Assembly: GCA_019247975.1 (NCBI GenBank)
Contig: JAFBAD010000044.1
Location: forward strand, 1 to 5,380
Direction: 5' to 3'
DNA: 5,380 nt
Source of the DNA: Acidimicrobiia bacterium
GTDB lineage: Bacteria; Actinomycetota; Acidimicrobiia; Acidimicrobiales; Iamiaceae
In this document: piece after piece, positions 1 through 5,380 of the stretch
How the letters are laid out: every line of letters begins with the position of its first letter
How positions within the stretch are numbered: position 1 is the stretch's first letter
The notes under the pieces: generated by a model
Database searches by the model: none
Seen by the model: the letters and a program-made list of their open reading frames with translations, nothing else
Told to the model about the DNA's origin: nothing
Made by a program: the position numbers and the translations under genes

Positions 1-918
1 GTTGACCGACTTGCCGACGATGGCCGGGCTGATCACGTAGTTCTCGAGGTTCATGTAGAGGACGAGCAGCACGAGGCCGACCAGACCGATCAGCAGGCCC
101 TGCGAGAGCGCCAGGATCGTGAAGAACGAGACGCCGAGGAACCCGCCCACCTGCGGGATGAGGCTGACCACCGAGTACCAGACGGCCGCCACCGGCGCGA
201 GCGGGACGCCCAGCACGAGGCCGACGGTGAGCACGTACACCCCCGCGATCAGGGCGACGAAGAGCGATCCTGCGAAATAGGTGCCGACCACCGAGTAGAA
301 GACGCGGCCCGCGTTGTCGGCCCGCTCACGGAAGCGCAGCGGCACGATGAGCCGCAACCGCCGGACGAGCACCTCCCCGTCGAGCAGCACCACCACCGCG
401 ATGAGGAGCACGGTCGCGGCGGTGGCGAACCCGTTCACGACGCTGTCCGCCGCGTTGCGCACGCTGTTCGCATCGAGCCGACCGGGCAGGTCGTGCACCC
501 ACTCCTGGATCTTGTCGGCGACCTGGGCGTCGCTGAGCCGGCCGCCGACGAGCGGCAGGTCGTAGAGGTCGCGGACGGTCTTCGGCAGCTGCTGGCCGAA
601 CTGCTCGGCCTGGCGCACCGCCGGTGGACCGACGAGCACGACGAGCCCCGAGAACGCGACCAGCATCACCATGCCGACGATCGCGACCGCGGCCGCGCGT
701 GAGCAGTGGAGGCGACGCTGCATCCCCTTCACGAGCGGTTCCAGGGCGAAGGCGAGGAGCACGCCCACACCGGTGAGTGTCAGCGCCCGCGCGGTGCTCC
801 GACCGAGCGCGAAGACGATGAGCAGGCTGAGGACGCCGACGACGATCGCGACCGCCGAACGGGGATCGAGCGAGACCCGCAGCGTCTGGGTGGGCTCATC
901 CTCGGTCCAATCGGACAC
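1..918 (-). CDS. AI-2E family transporter (PF01594-type permease), C-terminus cut by window edge
   Basis: This is an integral membrane permease of the AI-2E/UPF0118 family. Family members are linked to autoinducer-2 export, ion/proton antiport or unknown substrates, so the substrate here cannot be assigned. Reading leftwards from GTG 918, 306 residues are visible and the frame is still open at base 1. A short acidic N-terminus (SDWTEDEPTQ) precedes two hydrophobic helices at about residues 21-39 and 47-62, then a third at 75-96. A soluble, charged segment at about 97-160 is typical of the family. More helices follow at 163-180, 208-222, 224-246 and 265-290. The family-like segments LIPQVGGFLG (about 254-263) and ENYVISPAIVGKSVN (292-306) are clear. 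The frame is open upstream to a stop at 985-987, and GTG 975 or TTG 966 are possible starts. GTG 918 is preferred because the others run into the divergent gene. No Shine-Dalgarno sequence precedes it, so translation may be leaderless. Confidence 0.9.
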   Translation of the reverse strand, partial: MSDWTEDEPTQTLRVSLDPRSAVAIVVGVLSLLIVFALGRSTARALTLTGVGVLLAFALEPLVKGMQRRLHCSRAAAVAIVGMVMLVAFSGLVVLVGPPAVRQAEQFGQQLPKTVRDLYDLPLVGGRLSDAQVADKIQEWVHDLPGRLDANSVRNAADSVVNGFATAATVLLIAVVVLLDGEVLVRRLRLIVPLRFRERADNAGRVFYSVVGTYFAGSLFVALIAGVYVLTVGLVLGVPLAPVAAVWYSVVSLIPQVGGFLGVSFFTILALSQGLLIGLVGLVLLVLYMNLENYVISPAIVGKSVN

Positions 919-934
919 CGTCGGTACCGTAGGT
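917..934. repeat. Two tandem 9-bp near-repeats in the divergent spacer
   Basis: ACCGTCGGT (917-925) is followed directly by ACCGTAGGT (926-934), a match of 8 of 9 bases. The junction creates the 8-bp palindrome CGGTACCG (922-929). The repeats cover the candidate -10 elements of both divergent genes, so they could be an operator. The unit is short, and chance is a fair alternative in DNA of this composition. Confidence 0.3.
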
Positions 935-938
935 TCCC
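919..938. promoter_or_regulatory. Candidate bidirectional promoter between the two divergent permease genes
   Basis: The spacer between GTG 918 (minus) and GTG 939 (plus) is 20 bp. The heptamer TACCGTA at 925-931 contains a TANNNT-type -10 hexamer on each strand: TACCGT at 925-930 on plus, and TACGGT at 931-926 on minus. The plus hexamer ends 8 nt before GTG 939 and the minus hexamer ends 7 nt before GTG 918. This is the spacing expected if transcription starts at or beside the start codons. No convincing -35 element is visible on either side. The -10 match is short and could arise by chance. The symmetry and spacing on both strands are what make it credible. That it is a real promoter is an inference. 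Confidence 0.45.
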
Positions 939-946
939 GTGGCTGC

Positions 947-950
947 GGAG
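947..950 (+). promoter_or_regulatory. Shine-Dalgarno sequence supporting ATG 957
   Basis: GGAG lies 6 nt before ATG 957, a good spacing. It favours ATG 957 over GTG 939 as the start of the plus-strand permease. A transcript from the candidate -10 at 925-930 would begin near 937-939 and carry this site in a leader of about 20 nt. GTG 939 as a leaderless start remains possible. Confidence 0.45.
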
Positions 951-956
951 CGACGG

Positions 957-2030
957 ATGCGGCCAACGACCGCACGGCTCGTGCTCACGCCCACGACCGT
1001 CGTGCTCGTGTTCGGCGCGATCGTCGTCGCCGTCGTACTGCGCAACGTGTTCGTCGAGGCCCGCCGACCCATCGGCTGGGCCATCGCCGCGCTGGTAATG
1101 GCCGCGGCGATCGAGCCCCTCGTGTCGCTCATGAGCCGTCACATGCGTCGCGGCCTGGCGCTCGTGTGCGTGCTCGCCCCGTTGTTGGTCGCGGTCGGTC
1201 TCGTCGGCCGCGGGGTGTACCAGGACCTCGACAACAGCATCGACAAGCTCAAGCAGGCGCTGCCGGACGCGGCGCACGACATCGAGCAGTCGCCCCGCTT
1301 CGGCAAGGCCGCGAAGGGCCTCGAGCTCGAACAGCGCGCGCAGCACGTCGCCGACACGCTGAAGAAGCCGTCGTCGCGGGTCGCGGGCAACGCCGTGGGC
1401 AGCGGCGGTGCCTACCTCGTGACGACGATCCTGATGATCTTCGCCCTCGGCTGGGGACCTCGCTTCGGCGCGGCCGCGCTCAAGCAGGTCGAGGACGAGG
1501 AGCGGCGCGAGGGCCTCGCGCGCGTCGTGGGCGACGCGTTCTCCAAGAGCCAGGCCTACGTCGACACGATGCTCGCCCAGAGCCTCTTCGTCGGGCTGCT
1601 CGGGTGGGTGCTGTTCCGGGTGTTCGACGTGCCCGCACCGACGCCGCTGGCGGTCCTCCTCGGCCTCCTCAGCTTCGTGCCGTTCGTCGGGATCTTCGTC
1701 GGCGCACTGCCGGCGATCATGCTCGAGGCGGGGTTCGAGAGCTTCGGGCGCGCCGGTCTGCTGCTGGCGATCGTGCTCGCCCTGCAGCTCCTGCAGGTGG
1801 TGCTCTACCAGGGCGTGACGCGGCGGACGCTCTACATCGGCCCGGCCGTCACCGTGATCGCCTACCTCGTCGGGTCGGGCATCTACGGCGTCGGCGGCGC
1901 GATCGTCACCACCGCGATCGCGGTGTTCGGCATCGCCCTCGTCGACTCGGCCCGCGCCGAGCGCGGCGGCATGGACCTGCCCCCCGAGGACGCCGACCCC
2001 ACCCTCGACCGCGAGCCCGACACCGCGTAG
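957..2030 (+). CDS. AI-2E family transporter (PF01594-type permease), complete
   Basis: This is a second AI-2E/UPF0118 family membrane permease, paralogous to the divergent neighbour; the substrate is unknown. It has 357 residues from ATG 957, or 363 from GTG 939, which is normal for the family. Numbering from GTG 939, hydrophobic helices lie at about 19-35, 45-62 and 72-90. A charged, lysine- and glutamate-rich soluble segment follows at about 92-150. Further helices are at 155-171, 212-227, 234-262, 272-290, 298-316 and 318-337. The stretch LLGLLSFVPFVGIFVGALPA (about 240-259) and the C-terminal GIYGVGGAIVTTAIAVFGIAL (about 314-334) match the family's conserved C-terminal half. The last 25 or so residues are an acidic, proline-rich cytoplasmic tail. 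ATG 957 is chosen for its start codon and its Shine-Dalgarno sequence. The gene probably shares a control region with the divergent permease and is followed by hairpins at 2034-2068. Confidence 0.9.
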   Translation: MRPTTARLVLTPTTVVLVFGAIVVAVVLRNVFVEARRPIGWAIAALVMAAAIEPLVSLMSRHMRRGLALVCVLAPLLVAVGLVGRGVYQDLDNSIDKLKQALPDAAHDIEQSPRFGKAAKGLELEQRAQHVADTLKKPSSRVAGNAVGSGGAYLVTTILMIFALGWGPRFGAAALKQVEDEERREGLARVVGDAFSKSQAYVDTMLAQSLFVGLLGWVLFRVFDVPAPTPLAVLLGLLSFVPFVGIFVGALPAIMLEAGFESFGRAGLLLAIVLALQLLQVVLYQGVTRRTLYIGPAVTVIAYLVGSGIYGVGGAIVTTAIAVFGIALVDSARAERGGMDLPPEDADPTLDREPDTA

Positions 2031-2033
2031 GCG

Positions 2034-2068
2034 CTTCCCGGGACTTGGTCCCGGCCATCGCCGGGAAG
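2034..2068 (+). other. Alternative, mutually exclusive hairpins in the 71-bp gap
   Basis: Besides the 2038-2054 stem, two other pairings use the same bases. CTTCCCGG (2034-2041) is fully complementary to CCGGGAAG (2061-2068), and this stem can be extended past one bulged G. CCCGGC (2050-2055) pairs with GCCGGG (2060-2065) around a CATC loop. The 2038-2054 stem cannot form together with either of the others. This could be terminator/antiterminator-like folding, or simply redundant 3'-end structure in GC-rich DNA. The sequence alone does not decide. Confidence 0.35.
2038..2054 (+). terminator. GC-rich hairpin after the permease gene, terminator-like but without a T-tract
   Basis: CCGGGAC (2038-2044) and GTCCCGG (2048-2054) form a perfect 7-bp stem with a 3-nt TTG loop, starting 7 bp after the permease stop codon. 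No run of T follows, so it is not a canonical intrinsic terminator. Actinobacteria often use GC-rich hairpins lacking a U-tract, so a role in ending the permease transcript or protecting its 3' end is plausible. Confidence 0.4.
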
Positions 2069-2089
2069 GCGTCCCTGAAACGGCGGGAG

Positions 2090-2101
2090 TACGTTCGGCG
2101 G
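2090..2101 (+). promoter_or_regulatory. Candidate -10 element directly before the methyltransferase start
   Basis: TACGTT at 2090-2095 fits TANNNT and is followed by 6 nt and then ATG 2102, consistent with a leaderless transcript. A competing reading is ribosome binding at GGGAG (2085-2089), 12 nt before the ATG, which is longer than ideal. No clear -35 element is visible. If this promoter is real, the hairpins at 2034-2068 lie upstream of it and serve the permease transcript. Confidence 0.3.
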
Positions 2102-3166
2102 ATGCCCGAACCGGAACTGGACGACGTCCTCGCGGTCGCGCTGAAGGTGTGGAACTTCAAGATGGGCGAGCAGGTCTCGGTGCTCGTCCACCTCGGCGAC
2201 GAGCTCGGCCTCTACCGCGCGATGCAGGGGGCCGGGCCGCTGACGCCGGCCGAGCTCGCCGACCGCACCGACCTGACCGAGCGGCTCGTGCGCGAGTGGC
2301 TGCTCGGCAACGCGGCCGCCGAGCTGGTCGGCACCGACGAAGCGGGTGAGCGCTTCGAGCTGACCGACGCCGCCGCGGCGGTCCTGGCCGACGAATCCGG
2401 CAGCGAGTGGTTCGCCGCCGGCGCGTTCCACGCGCCGTTCTCCCCCGACGTGCTCACGGGCCTGAAGCAGTCGTTCCGCACGGGCATCGGCCTGCCCTAC
2501 GACGCGTTCGGGCCCGCCGGCGCGCACTCGACGGCACGGTCGCTCGGGCCGTGGGTGCGGACCGCGCTGGTCCCCCGGATCCTCCCGCTCCTCGACGGCG
2601 TGGTCGACAAGCTCGAAGCCGGCGCGCGCGTTGCCGACGTCGGTTGCGGAGGCGGCGTCGCGCTCGAAGCGCTCGCCCGTGCGTTCCCGAAGTCGCGCTT
2701 CGCCGGCTTCGACCCGTCGCACCACGCGTGCCACGACGCGCGCGTTCGGGTGCACGACCTCGACAACGTCCAGGTCCACGAGACGTACGCGGACGACCTT
2801 CCCCAGACGGCGCACTTCGACCTCGTCCTCACCTTCGACTGCCTCCACGACATGCCGCGCCCGCACGACGCGGCGCAGGCCATCCGGGGTGCGATCGCGG
2901 CCGACGGCACGTGGCTGGTCAAGGAGATCCGCTCGAAGGGATCGTTCCGCGAGAACCGGGACAACCCGTTGCTCGCGCTCATGTACGGCATGTCGGTGAC
3001 CACGTGCCTGCAGTCGTCGCTGAGCGAGCCCGGCGCCGAGGGCTACGGCACGCTCGGGCTGCCGCCGCACGACCTCGAGTCGCTGGTCAAGGACGCGGGT
3101 TTCACCCGCGTCACCCAGCACGACATCGGCGAGCCGCCGAACCTCTACTACGAGGTTCGGGTCTAG
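2102..3166 (+). CDS. Class I SAM-dependent methyltransferase with N-terminal winged-helix domain (Rv2258c-like)
   Basis: The 354-residue product resembles the actinobacterial Rv2258c-type methyltransferases in length (about 350 residues) and layout. The family transfers a methyl group from S-adenosylmethionine to an acceptor that is generally unknown. Residues about 20-100 form the helical winged-helix domain (EQVSVLVHLGDELGLYRAM, then LTPAELADRTDLTERLVREWL). In this family that domain serves dimerisation and substrate binding rather than DNA binding. The Rossmann-fold catalytic domain starts near 170. SAM motif I is VADVGCGGG (177-185). The acidic residue ending strand 2 is Asp204 in FAGFDPS. 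A strand-4 motif is FDLVLTFDCLHDM (239-251), and the post-motif strand is GTWLVKEI (269-276). The C-terminal GFTRVTQHDIGEPPNLYYEVRV (333-354) is typical of the family. ATG 2102 fits the family start. The frame is open far upstream, but TTG 2045 and earlier starts would add residues not expected in the family. The acceptor and pathway are not identifiable. Confidence 0.88.
   Translation: MPEPELDDVLAVALKVWNFKMGEQVSVLVHLGDELGLYRAMQGAGPLTPAELADRTDLTERLVREWLLGNAAAELVGTDEAGERFELTDAAAAVLADESGSEWFAAGAFHAPFSPDVLTGLKQSFRTGIGLPYDAFGPAGAHSTARSLGPWVRTALVPRILPLLDGVVDKLEAGARVADVGCGGGVALEALARAFPKSRFAGFDPSHHACHDARVRVHDLDNVQVHETYADDLPQTAHFDLVLTFDCLHDMPRPHDAAQAIRGAIAADGTWLVKEIRSKGSFRENRDNPLLALMYGMSVTTCLQSSLSEPGAEGYGTLGLPPHDLESLVKDAGFTRVTQHDIGEPPNLYYEVRV
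3163..3166. other. Shared CTAG: interlocked stop codons of convergent genes
   Basis: The plus-strand methyltransferase ends with TAG at 3164-3166 and the minus-strand thiolase ends with TAG read from 3165 to 3163. Both lie within the palindrome CTAG, so the coding regions overlap by 4 bp with no intergenic DNA. A small stem, CGGG (3158-3161) with CCCG (3167-3170), encloses the overlap. It is too short to be called a terminator. Confidence 0.9.
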
Positions 3167-4362
3167 CCCGGTTCGCTGCCCCAGATGCCGACGAAGCTGA
3201 CCATCTCGCCGGGGTAACCGCCGAGGTTGTGGGTGAGGGCGAGGGTGCGGCCGTCGCCGACGGTCGAGATGCGGCGCTCCTCGGGCGCCTGGCCCCGCAG
3301 CTGGAGCCACACCTCGAACAACATGCGCAGGCCGCTCGCGCCCACCGGGTGCCCGAAGCTCTTGAGGCCGCCGTCGGGGTTCACCGGCAGCTCGCCGGCG
3401 AGGTCGAACACGCCGGCCTCGATGTCCTTCCAGGCCTGGCCCCGCTCGGAGAACCCGAGGTCCTCCATCAGCACGAGCTCGGTCGGCGTGAAGCAGTCGT
3501 GCACCTCGGCCATCGCCAATTGCGCGCGCGGGTCGGTGACGCCGGCCTGCATGTAGGCATCCTCCGCGCAGCGGACGATCTCCGGGAAGGTCGTGTAGTC
3601 GTAGGACGGGTCGGTGAGCCCGCTGCCGTCACCGGCGACGAACGACAGCGCCTTCACGTACAGCGGCGAGTCGGTGTAGCGGTGCGCGTCCTCGGCCCGC
3701 ACGACGATCGCAGCGGCCGAGCCGTCGGCGACGCCTGCGCAGTCGAACACGCTGAGGTCGCCGGCCACCGGCGGCATCGCGCAGATCTGCTCGACGCTCA
3801 TCTCCCGGCGGAACTGCGCACGCGCGTTGCGGGCGCCGTTGTAGTGGTTCTTCGACGCGATGCGGGCGAGCACCCGCCGCAGCTCCTCGCGGTCGACGCC
3901 GTAGCGCTCCGCGTAGGCCGGTGCGACCATCGAGAACATCGCCGCTGCGGTGAGGGTGCGCTGCGTGCCGTCGGCCGGGATCGGGAACGCGTTGAGGCCC
4001 TGGTACCCGGAGTCCTTCACCTTCTCGACGCCGACCGCCATCGCCACGTCGTACGCGCCCGACGCGACTGCGTACGCAGCCTGGCGCAACGCCTCCGAAC
4101 CGGTGGCGCACATGTTCTCGACCCGCGACACGGGCTTGTCGCCGATGCCGAGCGGCTTCGACAGCACCATCCCGCTCATGCCCGACTGCGCGGTGCCGAG
4201 CCAGAACGCGTCGACGTCGTTCGCGGTCACCCCGGCGTCGGCGAACGCCTCACCGGTCGCGCCGAGCAGCAGCTCGTCGACGCCCATGTCGAAGTGCTCG
4301 GCGAAGGGCGTGCAGCCCATCCCGATGATCGCGACCCGGTCCTTGATCCCGTGCGAAGCCAC
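3163..4362 (-). CDS. Thiolase family protein, SCP-x type (acetyl-CoA acetyltransferase-like)
   Basis: This 399-residue thiolase resembles the SCP-x/lipid-transfer thiolases, which make or cleave 3-ketoacyl-CoA by Claisen chemistry. The full set of residues expected for a working enzyme is visible: nucleophilic Cys85 in VENMCATGS, His288 in VHDCFTPTEL, His338 in SFGHPVGASG, and the C-terminal THNLGG (377-382), where SCP-x enzymes have His-Asn instead of the second cysteine of classical thiolases. It is therefore unlike Ltp2-type aldolases, which have replaced the catalytic Cys/His residues. The length is normal for a stand-alone enzyme without a fused SCP2 domain. The start is GTG 4362, with GGAGG four bases upstream. 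Its start lies 10 bp after the stop of the HMGCS-like/DUF35 gene, so the two are co-transcribed and probably act together, perhaps as a complex. The true substrate (short-chain, branched or sterol-derived acyl-CoA) cannot be read from the sequence. Confidence 0.92.
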   Translation of the reverse strand: MASHGIKDRVAIIGMGCTPFAEHFDMGVDELLLGATGEAFADAGVTANDVDAFWLGTAQSGMSGMVLSKPLGIGDKPVSRVENMCATGSEALRQAAYAVASGAYDVAMAVGVEKVKDSGYQGLNAFPIPADGTQRTLTAAAMFSMVAPAYAERYGVDREELRRVLARIASKNHYNGARNARAQFRREMSVEQICAMPPVAGDLSVFDCAGVADGSAAAIVVRAEDAHRYTDSPLYVKALSFVAGDGSGLTDPSYDYTTFPEIVRCAEDAYMQAGVTDPRAQLAMAEVHDCFTPTELVLMEDLGFSERGQAWKDIEAGVFDLAGELPVNPDGGLKSFGHPVGASGLRMLFEVWLQLRGQAPEERRISTVGDGRTLALTHNLGGYPGEMVSFVGIWGSEPG

Positions 4363-4366
4363 GTCG

Positions 4367-4371
4367 CCTCC
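4367..4371 (-). promoter_or_regulatory. Strong Shine-Dalgarno sequence of the thiolase gene
   Basis: On the minus strand GGAGG lies 4 nt before GTG 4362, within the 10-bp gap after the upstream gene's TGA. It fixes the thiolase start and suggests tight translational linkage within the operon. Confidence 0.75.
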
Positions 4372-4372
4372 G

Positions 4373-5380
4373 TCAGCTCGCGGCGCCCGACCGCAGCGGC
4401 CGGGCCTTCCAGAAGTAGTTGTGCAGACCGTCGGCGGTGGAGAGCCGGCGGAACGTCATCTCGACGCGGTCGCCGATCTTCACGTCACCGGCTTCGACGT
4501 CCGTGAGCTCGACCGGCAGCCGTCCGCCGCCGTCGAAGTCGACGACCGCGAACACGATCGGCGGGCTCGGCGACCACGCCAGCTTGTCGACGGTGAAGGT
4601 GACGACGGTGCCGACCGCGTCGGCCATCGGGAGCGGCTCGGACCCCGGGCCCGGTCGGGGCGGCAGCTGCACGTCCCCCTCCTCGTCGCGGCTGGCGACG
4701 AAGCCGAACTTCCACTCCTCGTTGCGGGCCGCCGCCGAGGCCGAGACCCGGGCCGGCTCGGGCCGGCGGGGCGGCTCGGCGGTGAGCATCCCCCGCCAGC
4801 GCAGGAAGGTGCCGTACGGGATCGGGGCGCCGGCCGCCGCCTGGTCCCGCACCGGCCGGTCGACCGATCGCTCGGCGACCGCATCGGTCGCCCGGAAGAG
4901 GAGCACGTCGGCGCCGACGGCCAGCACGACCAGCGCGAGCACCTGGCCGGGCCTCGCCGCCTCGAGCAGCGCCGACAGCAGCAGACCCGGGTGGGCGGCG
5001 CCCGTCATGCCGACCGTGCCGGTGAGGTCGTCGACCACCGCGGTCGGCTCGACGCCCAGCGACTTGGTCAGCGACCGCACCGCGCGTGCGTGGGTCGCGG
5101 CGATCGCGACCGCGCCGACGTCGGCTGCCTCCACACCGGCCGCCTTCAGCGCCTCGGCCCACGCGGCGCGGCCCAGCGCGACGTAGTGGAGCTCACCGAA
5201 GCGCTCCTCCCACTGCTTCGAGCGGCGGTCGCCCGGCGTGCGCCAGCGGTCGACGAACTCCTCGGTGGCCGAGCCGGTGCCGAGCAGCTCGGCGAGGAGC
5301 GGCCCGTCGGATTCGTCCCCGATGAGCAGCGCCGCGGCGCCGTCGCCACCGGCCGCCTCGTCGGCCGATCCCGGCAGCCC
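4373..5380 (-). CDS. HMG-CoA-synthase-like / DUF35 OB-fold fusion protein, N-terminus cut by window edge
   Basis: The frame is open from base 5380 to the TGA at 4373-4375, giving the C-terminal 335 residues of a larger protein. A start inside the window (for example GTG 5134) is unlikely because homologous sequence continues upstream. Visible residues 1-165 are the C-terminal half of a thiolase-fold, HMG-CoA-synthase-like domain. It shows GGDGAAALLIGDE (11-23), His97 in ATHARAVRSLTKSLG at the position of the family's catalytic histidine, GMTGAAHPGLLLSALLEAA (124-142), and GADVLLFRAT (156-165). A linker with YGTFLRWRGML (189-199) leads to a DUF35 domain. Its OB-fold is seen in ADAVGTVVTFTVDKLAW and DFDGGGRLPVELTDVEAGDVKIGDRVEMTFRRL (281-313). 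The zinc ribbon normally found between linker and OB-fold (225-250 here) has no cysteine, and none occurs in the whole visible protein. In GMTGAAH a Met stands where relatives often have Asn. It probably binds CoA thioesters with the adjacent thiolase; the reaction is unknown. Confidence 0.82.
   Translation of the reverse strand, partial: GLPGSADEAAGGDGAAALLIGDESDGPLLAELLGTGSATEEFVDRWRTPGDRRSKQWEERFGELHYVALGRAAWAEALKAAGVEAADVGAVAIAATHARAVRSLTKSLGVEPTAVVDDLTGTVGMTGAAHPGLLLSALLEAARPGQVLALVVLAVGADVLLFRATDAVAERSVDRPVRDQAAAGAPIPYGTFLRWRGMLTAEPPRRPEPARVSASAAARNEEWKFGFVASRDEEGDVQLPPRPGPGSEPLPMADAVGTVVTFTVDKLAWSPSPPIVFAVVDFDGGGRLPVELTDVEAGDVKIGDRVEMTFRRLSTADGLHNYFWKARPLRSGAAS

Noticed and set aside
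780..1346. A 188-codon minus-strand frame spanning the divergent start region.
   Set aside because: It overlaps both permeases in the wrong frames, and its product is low-complexity Arg/Ser/His-rich sequence.
671..2101. The methyltransferase frame is open far upstream, suggesting an 831-residue protein.
   Set aside because: The upstream part is antisense to the left permease and out of frame with the right permease, both clearly real. Family similarity begins at ATG 2102.
2120..2420. Reading the N-terminal winged-helix part of the methyltransferase as a DNA-binding regulator.
   Set aside because: This domain is standard in Rv2258c-like and O-methyltransferase-type enzymes, where it serves dimerisation and substrate binding.
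1883..3310. A 475-codon minus-strand frame opposite the permease end and the methyltransferase.
   Set aside because: It is an arginine-rich shadow of well-conserved genes on the other strand, with no recognisable motif.
3163..4362. Assigning the thiolase as an Ltp2-like steroid side-chain aldolase.
   Set aside because: It keeps the Cys85 nucleophile and both catalytic histidines, which the Ltp2 aldolases have replaced.
2407..4506. A 699-codon open frame on the plus strand across the methyltransferase and the thiolase.
   Set aside because: Most of it is antisense to the thiolase, and its product is an arginine/alanine/histidine-rich sequence without domains. Long stop-free shadow frames are expected in DNA this G+C-rich.
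4373..5134. A stand-alone 253-residue protein starting at GTG 5134.
   Set aside because: The same frame continues without a stop to 5380 with HMGCS-like sequence, including GGDGAAALLIGDE, so the start lies outside the window.
4419..5186. A 255-codon plus-strand frame opposite the HMGCS-like/DUF35 gene.
   Set aside because: Ser/Thr/Ala/Pro-rich composition is typical of an antisense shadow. The minus-strand frame has clear family motifs.

Overview
The window is dense, very G+C-rich bacterial DNA with strong G/C preference at third codon positions, GTG as well as ATG starts and almost no intergenic space. The gene families (AI-2E-type permeases, an Rv2258c-like methyltransferase, a thiolase beside an HMG-CoA-synthase-like/DUF35 fusion) suggest a high-GC actinobacterium, perhaps an acidimicrobial or mycobacterial relative. 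That placement is an inference from composition and gene content, not from a marker gene.

Layout. Positions 1-918 (minus) hold the N-terminal 306 residues of an AI-2E family permease that runs off the left edge. A very short divergent spacer follows, with a nearly symmetric candidate promoter, and then a second AI-2E family permease on the plus strand (957-2030, or from GTG 939). A 71-bp gap (2031-2101) contains several mutually exclusive GC-rich hairpins and a possible promoter. The plus-strand methyltransferase (2102-3166) comes next. Its stop codon interlocks with that of a convergent minus-strand thiolase (3163-4362) in the palindrome CTAG. The thiolase is the downstream gene of a minus-strand operon. 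Ten bases upstream of it ends a large gene, cut by the right edge, that encodes the C-terminal half of an HMG-CoA-synthase-like thiolase-fold domain fused to a DUF35 OB-fold domain (4373-5380).

How the genes relate. The two permeases form a divergent paralogous pair that probably shares a control region. The thiolase and the HMGCS-like/DUF35 fusion look like one acyl-CoA carbon-carbon bond forming or cleaving system. In archaea, thiolase, HMG-CoA synthase and DUF35 proteins assemble into a complex, and in steroid-degrading actinobacteria DUF35 proteins partner thiolase-like aldolases. Here the DUF35 part has lost every cysteine of its usual zinc ribbon. The methyltransferase has no clear functional link to either neighbour.

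I found no RNA gene, mobile element, CRISPR array or obvious horizontally acquired segment, and no clearly new multi-gene system. The most interesting points are the cysteine-free DUF35 fusion and the compact, symmetric divergent promoter.
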